The notes beneath the pieces were generated by a model. It ran no database searches. It was not told the DNA's origin and saw nothing but the letters and a program-made list of their open reading frames with translations. This document shows positions 49,427 through 57,671 of a DNA stretch of 64,000 nt, piece by piece. Position 1 is the stretch's first letter, and each line of letters starts with the position of its first letter. Made by a program: the position numbers and the translations under genes. The stretch comes from an uncultured Thermoanaerobaculia bacterium. Its GTDB lineage: Bacteria > Acidobacteriota > Thermoanaerobaculia > Multivoradales > Multivoraceae. The DNA lies in NCBI GenBank assembly GCA_951812325.1, contig OX638294.1:62001-126000 (forward strand), given 5' to 3'.

Positions 49427-52173
49427 CATTCAAACGCAACGAAGCTCCGAACTGGCGCCGGGAGGTGCCGGGTGCTCGCTGGTTCAAGGCGGACCTGCAC
49501 ATCCACACGATCGACGATCACCCCGGAGGCAAGGCGAAGCTCCCGGAGGGGATCGACGGTTCCCCTGGCGACTCGATCGCCCAAGAGGCCTACGCGCGCC
49601 GCTTTCTCCAACGGTTGGTGGAAGCTGGCGTTCAGGTTGCCGGGCTCACTCCGCACTCGCCGCGGGCGGGGTCGGGGCCGGACAGCAGTGCTGTCTGGCG
49701 GATCGTGGACGAGTGGAACGAGGGTGTCGATGACGACGGTGTGCCCTACCGTGAGAAGGTCTACGCGGTGTTCCCAGGTTTCGAAATCAACGTAAACGAC
49801 GGCAAGAAGGGTGTTCATCTCCTCGTGCTCTTCGATCCCGAGATTGGGCGCGAGCCCCACCTGAGTCTGTTCGATGCGGTCATGGATGGCGCGCCGCCAT
49901 GGGTGGGCGGCAGCCTCCAGATGACCAGGAGGAGTGCCGAGGAGATTCTCCAGACCCTGGATGGTCACATCAGCGTGAGTCCCTCGGGCGATCGCGCCCG
50001 GTTTCTGCTGCTCGGCGCTCACTTTCTTGATCGCCATAGCGTCCATGGCGAGATGGGTTCCCAGGTTCTGGACACCTTCCCACTCGGCCGGTTGGCCGGG
50101 CTCGGTCTTCCTCAGGGCAAGCTGGCCGGGGACTACAGCGAGAAGAAGAACCCCGGCAGATTCTGGCTTCCACGGATGAGACGCCATCGCCAGGCGTTCT
50201 TTCGAGGCAGCGACGCCTACACGCTGGAGGACATCGGTCGCCGCTATTCCTGGCTCAAGCTGGCGAGTCCGCGGATACGAGCGCTTCGACAGGCGTTCAT
50301 GGCAAGCGACAGTCGGCTGCAGGATGGTTTCGAGCGCGCAACCGACGGCGGCCTCGTGCCCCTTGCCGATCCGCCCTCCGCGAGCGCTTCGGGGCCTTGG
50401 CTGAGGGGTGTCACGGTAAAGGGGCGCGCCGCCTTCTTCGGTGGGGGCGGCGGCGGAACAGACTTCGCGCTCAGCCCCGACCTGACCTGTGTCATCGGCG
50501 GAAGCATGACCGGGAAGAGCACCTTCCTGGACGGACTTCGCCTCTACACCGGCGCCGCTCTTCCTGAGCGCGAAGCCGTCCGTAAGCAGGTCGAAGAGCG
50601 AGGCGGGAACTTCCTCGCAGGTTCGGCGGTCGTTGCCTTCGACTGCCCTGGCAGCGATCCAACTGCGCCGACCAGCGACAAGTGGCCGGCCCAGTTCTTT
50701 ACTCAGAACGAACTGCAGCAGCTTGCCCAGAACCACTCGGCAGTGGAGGATATTCTGGCGAAGCTGGATGGCGCCGAAGCGGCGCAGATCGCCGAGCGCC
50801 GGTCGCGGCTGAGCGACCAGGACACCGCTCTTGCCGAGTTGGTCACGTCCCTGAACCGCCTTGACGAGCAGCTCGGGGAAGCGGAGCAGGCGGAAGCCAG
50901 GGCGCGAAACGCCCGGGAGGCACTCGAAGCGTTCAGGGAAGCCGGCGTCGAAGAGTTCCACCGGATCTCCCGGGCGCATCAGAACTGGCGAGGAGCAGTC
51001 AATGAGGCGAGCGACCTGGTCCGGCAGGTGGACCAGGTCGCTGCTGCGGCGGATTCGTTCGTGTTCCCCGAGTCGAACGAAGAAGGTGAAGGCTCCGGGC
51101 CGGAAGGCAGCGGCAGCGTGCCCGAGCCGGCCGCACCCCGCGCAGCGTGGATCGCCTTGGGCGAACAGCTCGAGGCTGTGCAGAGGGAGGCGCGGCGTTG
51201 GGCAGAGGAGACGAATCGCTTCACCGAACGGCTGGGCGCCCAGAGGAGCGCGGCGAGGACGCAGGTTGAGCAGTCCCTGGCCGCCCAGGGGCACGGCAGC
51301 TCGGGCCTGCAGCAGTTCCAGAAACTCAGTCGCCAGGCGGCACTCCTGCCGAGCTTCGAGAGGCACTCCAGGGAACTCGGATCCGAACGGGACCGGAAGG
51401 AACGACGGTTTAACGAACTCACCAAGAAACGCGATGAGTTGCTGACCGAGCAGCGTGACGCCTTCGACCGCGTGATCGCCGGAGTGGCGGCCCGGCAGGG
51501 ATCCCGCATTCGGGGCCGAAGACAGAACGACGGAGATCGATCCCCTCTCACCGCCTTTCTCGAGTCCTTCAAGCAGCGAGGCATCACGAGGTGGTGGCGG
51601 GACCGCAGAGACTCTCGGCCGACCCCAGCCAGTCTGCTTGAGCACCTGAAGAGTGACGATCTGGGCGCCCTCGGCATGAGTCCTGCCGTGCAGAGCACGT
51701 TTCGCGAGACGATGACGGTTGCTCGCCAGCGACAACTGGCGGCCCTTCGTTGCCGCGACCTCTACGTTCTCGAGCTCGGCCTCGGGGGCGGCCACTACAG
51801 GCCGCTTTCGAGACTGTCCGGCGGTCAGCGGGTCAGCCTTGTCCTCGCGTTGTTCCTGAAGACGAGTGACAACCGGCCACTGGTCATAGATCAACCCGAG
51901 GACGAGCTCGACAATCGGTTCCTTTTCGAGACGGTGCTTCCGGCGCTCAAGAAGCTGAAGGGGCACAGGCAGCTGGTCGTGGCGACTCACGACGCGAACA
52001 TCGTCGTGAATGGCGACGCCGACATGGTGATCCAGCTGGAGGCCACGGCCGACAGGGGCAAGGTCGCCTGCGCCGGGGCAATCGACGATCCCGCGGTGCG
52101 CGATGCAATCGTGGAGACGGTCGATGGCGGGCGGGAAGCGTTTCGGCTTCGGCGGCGGAAGTACGGGTTCTGA
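49423..52173 (+). CDS. PHP-domain SMC-like ATPase (TrlF-like), first copy
   Basis: A 916-residue protein starting at GTG 49423. A PHP phosphoesterase domain comes first (WFKADLHIHTIDDHPGG; FPGFEINVNDGKKGVHLL; FRGSDAYTLEDIGRR); the second PHP motif is degenerate (LTPHSPRAG instead of TDHN). The SMC-like ATPase has Walker A CVIGGSMTGKSTFLDGL (about 355-371), a coiled-coil arm (about 440-770) and the signature and Walker B RLSGGQRVSLVLALF and PLVIDQPEDELDNR (about 795-830). Such proteins are likely nucleases or phosphatases coupled to DNA sensing. In this locus it follows pglX and precedes an AlbA_2 ATPase; the same order recurs further down. Confidence 0.8.
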   Translation: MTFKRNEAPNWRREVPGARWFKADLHIHTIDDHPGGKAKLPEGIDGSPGDSIAQEAYARRFLQRLVEAGVQVAGLTPHSPRAGSGPDSSAVWRIVDEWNEGVDDDGVPYREKVYAVFPGFEINVNDGKKGVHLLVLFDPEIGREPHLSLFDAVMDGAPPWVGGSLQMTRRSAEEILQTLDGHISVSPSGDRARFLLLGAHFLDRHSVHGEMGSQVLDTFPLGRLAGLGLPQGKLAGDYSEKKNPGRFWLPRMRRHRQAFFRGSDAYTLEDIGRRYSWLKLASPRIRALRQAFMASDSRLQDGFERATDGGLVPLADPPSASASGPWLRGVTVKGRAAFFGGGGGGTDFALSPDLTCVIGGSMTGKSTFLDGLRLYTGAALPEREAVRKQVEERGGNFLAGSAVVAFDCPGSDPTAPTSDKWPAQFFTQNELQQLAQNHSAVEDILAKLDGAEAAQIAERRSRLSDQDTALAELVTSLNRLDEQLGEAEQAEARARNAREALEAFREAGVEEFHRISRAHQNWRGAVNEASDLVRQVDQVAAAADSFVFPESNEEGEGSGPEGSGSVPEPAAPRAAWIALGEQLEAVQREARRWAEETNRFTERLGAQRSAARTQVEQSLAAQGHGSSGLQQFQKLSRQAALLPSFERHSRELGSERDRKERRFNELTKKRDELLTEQRDAFDRVIAGVAARQGSRIRGRRQNDGDRSPLTAFLESFKQRGITRWWRDRRDSRPTPASLLEHLKSDDLGALGMSPAVQSTFRETMTVARQRQLAALRCRDLYVLELGLGGGHYRPLSRLSGGQRVSLVLALFLKTSDNRPLVIDQPEDELDNRFLFETVLPALKKLKGHRQLVVATHDANIVVNGDADMVIQLEATADRGKVACAGAIDDPAVRDAIVETVDGGREAFRLRRRKYGF

Positions 52174-52186
52174 AGGAGGGCGTTCG

Positions 52187-53419
52187 ATGGAGTGGCTGGA
52201 TGTCCTGAAACGCATCGAGAGTGGCGAGGATCACGTAACCGAGTTCAAGAGGGGACTCGGCGATCTGGCGGGCATCGGCAAGACGGTCGCCGCCTTTGCG
52301 AACGGCGGCGGCGGTCTGCTTGTCCTGGGGGTGGACGACGGGCGCACGATCGTTGGAGTCACGGAGTCATCGGAGGCGGTGCAGGAGAGACTCACCGCCT
52401 TCCTTCAGAGCGGCTGCGGCAGGCCGGTCGCGGCACACCTCGGTCGGCACCAGGACAGCCGCAAGTGGGTGCACTGGATTGAAGTGCGCAGGCAACGTCG
52501 AGGCTACGAGCCGTTCTCGCACGGTGGCCGCTACTGGATCCGCCGCGGGCGAAGCAGTGTGGCGCCGTCTCCATCGGAGCTTCAGGAATTGATGAACGCC
52601 TTTGGCCTGGTTCTCACCGAAGAACAGGTTGTTCACGGCGCCGGAGTCGAGGACATTGACCAGCGGGCCTTTCGGGACTTCATGGAGGCGCAGGGCGCTG
52701 AGCTGGTCCGCAATCCCCAGTCGAGCCTGGAGGATGAGCTGCAGGCCGCAAGCGTCGCGGAGGAGTTTGGCGGCGAATTGCTGCCGACTCTCTACGGCTT
52801 GATGACCTTTGGGCGGGAGCCGCAGGGCTTCGCTTCAACCGCACGTCTGTACACGGTCTGCGCCGCGTACGACGGAACAGACGTATTCCCCCATGCCGTC
52901 AGTGGCGCCGCCATCGAGGGCCGGTTTGTAGATCAGGTTCGGCGCGCACTTGAGTGGTTTGAAGCGCTGGGAAACAGGTACCGCTATGGGGGGATCTTCG
53001 AGGATCTGCGGCTGCTACCGGCCGCCGCTCTGCGCGAGGCCCTGGTCAACGCGATGATCCACCGTGACTATTCAATCGCCGGGGCGCAGGTCATGCTGGA
53101 GGTCTTTGGCAACCGCGTTGAGGTCACCAGCCCCGGCGGCCTTCCGAATCGGATGACGGTTGAACGGGTTCGAGGTGGCGGGGCGTCGCGGTCCCGCAAC
53201 GAGATGATGGCCAACGCCATGGTCGTTGCGGGGTTGACGGAACGGCGCGGCCGAGGATGGCTTCTTATGCGGAAGTGCATGCGGGAGTTCAACGGTACTG
53301 AACCGGATTTGGTCGAAGGCAACAGATTGTGGCGGACCGACGCGCGCGGCCGCGGGGTCGCGCTCAGCGAAAAAGAAGGACAGTTCACTCGCGTCAGGTT
53401 TCGCCTCTATGCAGGATGA
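52187..53419 (+). CDS. Schlafen/AlbA_2 domain protein with RecG-like HATPase_c_4 domain, first copy
   Basis: A 410-residue protein starting at ATG 52187 with GGAGG 7 bases upstream. Residues 1-130 are the AlbA_2 DNA-binding domain (EDHVTEFKRGLGDLAGIGKT, AFANGGGGLLVLGVDDGRT). The C-terminal half has the GHKL-like HATPase pattern of RecG-related proteins (AALREALVNAMIHRDYSIAG, VFGNRVEVTSPGGLPN). AlbA_2/Schlafen proteins act in tRNA or DNA cleavage in defence; this class with HATPase is usually paired with TrlF-like ATPases. It starts 13 bases after the PHP-SMC gene. Confidence 0.82.
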   Translation: MEWLDVLKRIESGEDHVTEFKRGLGDLAGIGKTVAAFANGGGGLLVLGVDDGRTIVGVTESSEAVQERLTAFLQSGCGRPVAAHLGRHQDSRKWVHWIEVRRQRRGYEPFSHGGRYWIRRGRSSVAPSPSELQELMNAFGLVLTEEQVVHGAGVEDIDQRAFRDFMEAQGAELVRNPQSSLEDELQAASVAEEFGGELLPTLYGLMTFGREPQGFASTARLYTVCAAYDGTDVFPHAVSGAAIEGRFVDQVRRALEWFEALGNRYRYGGIFEDLRLLPAAALREALVNAMIHRDYSIAGAQVMLEVFGNRVEVTSPGGLPNRMTVERVRGGGASRSRNEMMANAMVVAGLTERRGRGWLLMRKCMREFNGTEPDLVEGNRLWRTDARGRGVALSEKEGQFTRVRFRLYAG

Positions 53420-53528
53420 TGCTGCAACGGAGCGGCCGGTGGATTTCGCCGCGTACGATGGCAACCGCTCGAGCGAGCTTCACTACACGCGCGGCGCCAC
53501 GGAGGCGGCGCGCGGACTTCGCCATTAG
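53409..53528 (+). pseudogene. Remnant of a second pglX C-terminus
   Basis: Codons at 53439-53528 read VDFAAYDGNRSSELHYTRGA then TEAARGLRH and a stop. They align with the last part of PglX (EAAYDFNRWNDLHYTRAAKE). The match places a pglX 3' end directly before a second PHP-SMC gene, as at 49.4 kb. The stub starts at ATG 53409 inside the end of the AlbA_2 gene and keeps 39 codons, so most of that pglX has been deleted. Confidence 0.8.
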
Positions 53529-53539
53529 GAGAGTGGCTC

Positions 53540-56389
53540 ATGACGAGGAAACACGCTGGCGCCAGATGGTGGAGCTTCGATTTTCACACCCATACACCGG
53601 CCTCGCCGGACTACGGGAAGGGCGAGGGCCAGAAACGGCACCGCGCGATCTCTCCCCGGGACTGGCTCCTCGACTTCATGCGAGCCGGGATCGACTGTGT
53701 GGCGGTTACGGATCACAACACGGGAGGCTGGATCGCGGATCTGCAGGCGGCGTATCAGGAGCTTGAGGCGGAGGATCCGGAGAGCTTCCGCCCGTTGGTG
53801 ATCTTTCCGGGGACCGAAGTCACCGTTGATGGCGGCTATCACCTTTTGGCGATCCTGGATCAAGACAAGAGTCGCGACGACGTCGTCGCTCTTCTGGGCG
53901 CTCTGGGCATTCAACCTGCACGGCAGGGAACGCCGGAAGCGATCTCCAGCCTGCCGATCACCCCGGCGGCCGAGAAGATCAACGAGTACGGCGGCCTGGC
54001 GATACCGGCCCATGTGGACGGGCGAAGCGGCATCTTCCAGGACGATGGAGATGGCGGGACGGCGCTTGAGGGTCAGAGTCTCAAGGCACTTCTTCGGTGC
54101 GGCTACATTCACGCGGTCGAGGTCGCGACGCCCGGCTTCAGCATGCCCGGCCCCTACGATGCGAGTTCCGCGCGGTGGGCGCAGGTCGTGGGTTCGGACT
54201 GTCACCACCCGGCCGATGCAGGTCTGGAGCGCGCTCCCGGCTGCCGCTACACCTGGGTCAAGATGGGCGAACCTTCGCTGGAAGGGCTTCGCCTGGCGCT
54301 GCTGGACCGGGCTCCGCTCTCGATCCGCAGAAACGACGAAGTTGACGATCCGAATCGTCATGCGCGGCTCTACATCGAGGAACTGGAAATCGTTACCGGT
54401 CAGTACACTGGTCGGGAGGCGCCCCTGACTGCCCGTTTCAGTCCCTGGCTGTCCGCACTCATCGGTGGACGGGGCAGCGGCAAGTCAACTCTGATCGAGA
54501 TGATGCGGCTCGTTCTCCGCCGGCAGGAGGACCTTCCGGAACGGCTCAAGGGCGAGTTGGCGCACTTCAGGAGAGTGCCGGAGTCACGCCGCGATCATGG
54601 GGCTCTGACTTCGGAGACCGAGCTCAGGATGAGGTTGAGGAAGGAGGGTGAGACCTTCCGCCTGCGCTGGCGTCAGGACGGCGCCGAGAGTCCAGAGATT
54701 GAGCGCTGGGCGGAAGGCGCCTGGCAGCCTAGCCCGGGCGAGGTGGCTGAGCGATTCAGAGTCAGACTCCTGAGCCAGAAGCAGGTGTTCGCGATGGCCG
54801 GAGACGAGGGTTCGCTGCTCCGTCTGATCGACGAGTCGCCTCAGGTCGCGAGGCGCGAATGGGAGGGGCGCCAAGCTGAGTCCAGAGAGCGTTTCCTGAG
54901 TCTTCGCAGCCGCGCGCGGGTGCTGGCAGCAAAACTGAGCGATCGGCAACGGCTGGAAGGGGAACTCGCAGACACGCAACGCCAGCTGGCCGTCCTCGAA
55001 GAGAGTGGACATCGGGAACTGCTCGTTCAGTACCGGCGTCTCGTGAGCCAGCGCCGGGCGTTGGATGATCGCCGCGATGAGTTCGTGGAGGCGGTCGACG
55101 CCGCTCGCAGGGTCTCGGAGAGCACGGAGCCGTCTGATCCTCGAGAGGGGCACTTCGCAGCTGGACATCCGGCCGAGGCCGACGGACTGCAGCTGCTGGG
55201 CGAGGCTGCTGCCAGGCAGAGGGAACTCAGCTCATGGATTGGATGGCTTGCCGACCTGGCATCCAATCGCCTCACCGCCTGGGAAGAGGCAGTCGGGAAT
55301 TCGGCATGGTCTGAACTGGAGCAGGAAGTCTCCTCGTCCTACGCAGCGCTTGTGGAACGTTTGAAGGCGGAAGGGCCTTTGGACCCCTCCATGTACGGGG
55401 ATCTGGTTCATGAGAGGCAGGAGACCGAACGGCAGCTCGCGGACCTGGCCGGTGTCGAGGATGAGTTCCATCGAACCTCACGTGACGCGGAACGGGTACT
55501 CAAGGAGGTGGAGAAGCTCCGCAGCGAGCTTTCCGAGAGAAGAAACCGGTTCCTGACCGAGGTGCTGGCCGACGATGATTTCGTGCGGATCGATGTCGTC
55601 CCCTACGGCGAGGATCCGCGAGCAGCAGAGGCGGGATTCCGGGCAGGGATCAGTCGGCAGGATGAGCGCCTGCGCAGGGACATCCTTGCCGAGGAAGGTG
55701 CGGCGGACCAGAGCGCGCAGTGGATTGCGGGGGGGAAGGCGTCCGGGATCCTGGCTGACCTCTATCGGGACTTGCCTGAGGACGCTGTCCCACGCCAGGA
55801 CGCTCTTCTGTCGCGGGTGGCTGAGATCAAGCGGAACGTCGTGTCTGTCCGCGACTCGGGTTACAACGAGAAGTGGAGCAAGTGGTTCACCAATCACGTT
55901 CAGGAGCTCTCGCCGGAGCAGGTCGACCGCTTCGAGTTGTGGTGGCCCGACGATCAACTCCGAGTCGAGTACCGTCGAAAGGGCGAGAAGCGTTTCACAT
56001 CCATCACCCACGGCTCTCCGGGCCAGAAGTCCGCCGCGATGCTGGCGTTCCTCCTGTCCCACGGCGATGAGCCGATCATTCTTGATCAGCCGGAGGACGA
56101 CCTGGACAATCGCCTGATCTCGGACCTCGTGGTCAAGCAGCTACGGCGAAGCAAGCAAGACCGGCAAGTCATCGTGGCCACGCACAATCCGAACATCGTC
56201 GTCAACGGGGATGCGGAGATGATCGTCTCGATGGCGCATCGGGCCGGTGAATGCCGTGTGCTCGAAGAGGGAACCGGATGCCTGCAGGAGGGTGGCGTTC
56301 GCTCGGAGATATGCGATGTCATGGAGGGCGGCCAGGAGGCGTTCGAGAGCCGGTATCGCAGACTCCATGGAGGAACCGGCGATGTCTGA
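53540..56389 (+). CDS. trlF: TrlF-family PHP/SMC-like ATPase, second copy
   Basis: A 949-residue protein at ATG 53540 with TAGGAG 8 bases upstream. The PHP motifs are complete here: WWSFDFHTHTPASPDYGKGE, GIDCVAVTDHNTGGW, FPGTEVTVDGGYHLLAI, LAIPAHVDGRSGIF and VVGSDCHHPADAG. Metal-dependent phosphoesterase activity is therefore likely. The ATPase part has Walker A LIGGRGSGKSTLIEMM (about 307-322), a coiled coil (about 440-720) and ITHGSPGQKSAAMLAFLL with LDQPEDDLDNR (about 848-860). Only the overall layout resembles the first copy, so these are diverged paralogues. Its end overlaps the next AlbA_2 gene by 8 bases. Confidence 0.85.
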   Translation: MTRKHAGARWWSFDFHTHTPASPDYGKGEGQKRHRAISPRDWLLDFMRAGIDCVAVTDHNTGGWIADLQAAYQELEAEDPESFRPLVIFPGTEVTVDGGYHLLAILDQDKSRDDVVALLGALGIQPARQGTPEAISSLPITPAAEKINEYGGLAIPAHVDGRSGIFQDDGDGGTALEGQSLKALLRCGYIHAVEVATPGFSMPGPYDASSARWAQVVGSDCHHPADAGLERAPGCRYTWVKMGEPSLEGLRLALLDRAPLSIRRNDEVDDPNRHARLYIEELEIVTGQYTGREAPLTARFSPWLSALIGGRGSGKSTLIEMMRLVLRRQEDLPERLKGELAHFRRVPESRRDHGALTSETELRMRLRKEGETFRLRWRQDGAESPEIERWAEGAWQPSPGEVAERFRVRLLSQKQVFAMAGDEGSLLRLIDESPQVARREWEGRQAESRERFLSLRSRARVLAAKLSDRQRLEGELADTQRQLAVLEESGHRELLVQYRRLVSQRRALDDRRDEFVEAVDAARRVSESTEPSDPREGHFAAGHPAEADGLQLLGEAAARQRELSSWIGWLADLASNRLTAWEEAVGNSAWSELEQEVSSSYAALVERLKAEGPLDPSMYGDLVHERQETERQLADLAGVEDEFHRTSRDAERVLKEVEKLRSELSERRNRFLTEVLADDDFVRIDVVPYGEDPRAAEAGFRAGISRQDERLRRDILAEEGAADQSAQWIAGGKASGILADLYRDLPEDAVPRQDALLSRVAEIKRNVVSVRDSGYNEKWSKWFTNHVQELSPEQVDRFELWWPDDQLRVEYRRKGEKRFTSITHGSPGQKSAAMLAFLLSHGDEPIILDQPEDDLDNRLISDLVVKQLRRSKQDRQVIVATHNPNIVVNGDAEMIVSMAHRAGECRVLEEGTGCLQEGGVRSEICDVMEGGQEAFESRYRRLHGGTGDV

Positions 56390-57671
56390 AGGCGCTGCGG
56401 GGCTGCTGCGGAGGATCCGCCTCTCCGAGGACAGCCACCTGGAGCTGAAGCAGGTGGTTCTCTCGGGCACGAAGATCAAGGGCCCTGGCCGCGGGGCCAT
56501 TGCGGACGAACTTGCGGCCTTCGCGAACGCCGGAGGCGGCACCCTCGTCCTCGGTGTCGACGACAGGACGAAGGAGATACTGGGCATCCCCCGTGAACGG
56601 CTCGACGATGTCGTTCGTCTCGTTGACGAGGTTTGTCGGGACCTCGTCGACCCGCCGCTCGATGTGACGGTGCGGTGCATGGAACTGCCGGACATGGAGG
56701 ACGTTCCTCGTTGCGTCGTGAGGGTCGAGGCGCCCCGGAGCATCTTCCTGCACAGGAGCCCCGGCGGCTACATGAAGAGGGCCGGCGCCTCAACGAGGCA
56801 GATCCCCCAGCACGCTCTCGTTCGGCTGATTCAGGAGCGCAGTCAGGCAGGTTTGTCGAGTTTCGACGAGAGCATTGTCGGGGGTGCCGCTATCGGGAAT
56901 CTCGACAGCGTTCTGGTCGACCGCTTCAGAACGGAGCTTTCGGTCGACAAACGGGACGTGTTGGCGGAGAAGCTGGGGCTGGCCCGGATGTCCGAGGACG
57001 AACGACTTGCGCCAACCGTGGCGGGCATTCTGCTGGCATCCTCTTCGCCGGAACGCTGGCTTCCGAACGCCTTCATTCAGGCGGTCGCCTATCGCGGCAA
57101 GAGCGTCGCAGAGGCGATGTCGGCTGCCAACTACCAGATTGATGCACTGGACTGCTTCGGCCCTCTCGACCGCCAGGTGGCTGACGCCTGCAGGTTCGTG
57201 GCAAGGAATCAGCGAATAGCGGCGAGCAAGCGAGTTGGACGGGAGGACCATCCTCAGTACGACATGGTGGCGGTGTTCGAAGCAGTGGTCAACGCCGTGG
57301 CGCATCGCGACTACTCGGTCTACCGCTCGGCGACTCGGCTGCAGATGTACTCGGACCGGCTTGAGCTCTTTTCGCCGGGCGCGCCGCCAAACGGGATCAC
57401 GCTGGACTCGTTGGCCTATCGGCAAGCGTCCAGGAACAACACGGTGGCTGGTTTGCTCGCAAGATGCCGTGTGCCAGAGGGTGTTCCGGGGCTGCGAACT
57501 CCGAGAACCACGATCATGGATCGTCGCGGTGAGGGAGTCGGTGTCATCCTGCACAGGAGCGAGGAGTGCTCAGGGCGCCGGCCTGTGTACGAACTCTTCG
57601 GCGGAGAGGAACTCCGGCTGACGATCTTCGCTGCAGCAGAGCCTCCCGAGGCCGGGGTTGTCTCGGGATGA
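56382..57671 (+). CDS. Schlafen/AlbA_2 and HATPase_c_4 protein, second copy
   Basis: A 429-residue protein beginning at ATG 56382, preceded by GGAGG. It has AlbA_2 features (EDSHLELKQVVLSGTKIK; LAAFANAGGGTLVLGVDDRT, about residues 15-65) and the HATPase signature FEAVVNAVAHRDYSVYRSA with MYSDRLELFSPGAPPNGI (about 295-330). It overlaps the PHP-SMC gene and the next HATPase-type gene (ATGA), so the three are cotranslated. Likely role: nucleic-acid sensing or cleavage partner of the TrlF-like ATPase, by family and context only. Confidence 0.82.
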   Translation: MSEGAAGLLRRIRLSEDSHLELKQVVLSGTKIKGPGRGAIADELAAFANAGGGTLVLGVDDRTKEILGIPRERLDDVVRLVDEVCRDLVDPPLDVTVRCMELPDMEDVPRCVVRVEAPRSIFLHRSPGGYMKRAGASTRQIPQHALVRLIQERSQAGLSSFDESIVGGAAIGNLDSVLVDRFRTELSVDKRDVLAEKLGLARMSEDERLAPTVAGILLASSSPERWLPNAFIQAVAYRGKSVAEAMSAANYQIDALDCFGPLDRQVADACRFVARNQRIAASKRVGREDHPQYDMVAVFEAVVNAVAHRDYSVYRSATRLQMYSDRLELFSPGAPPNGITLDSLAYRQASRNNTVAGLLARCRVPEGVPGLRTPRTTIMDRRGEGVGVILHRSEECSGRRPVYELFGGEELRLTIFAAAEPPEAGVVSG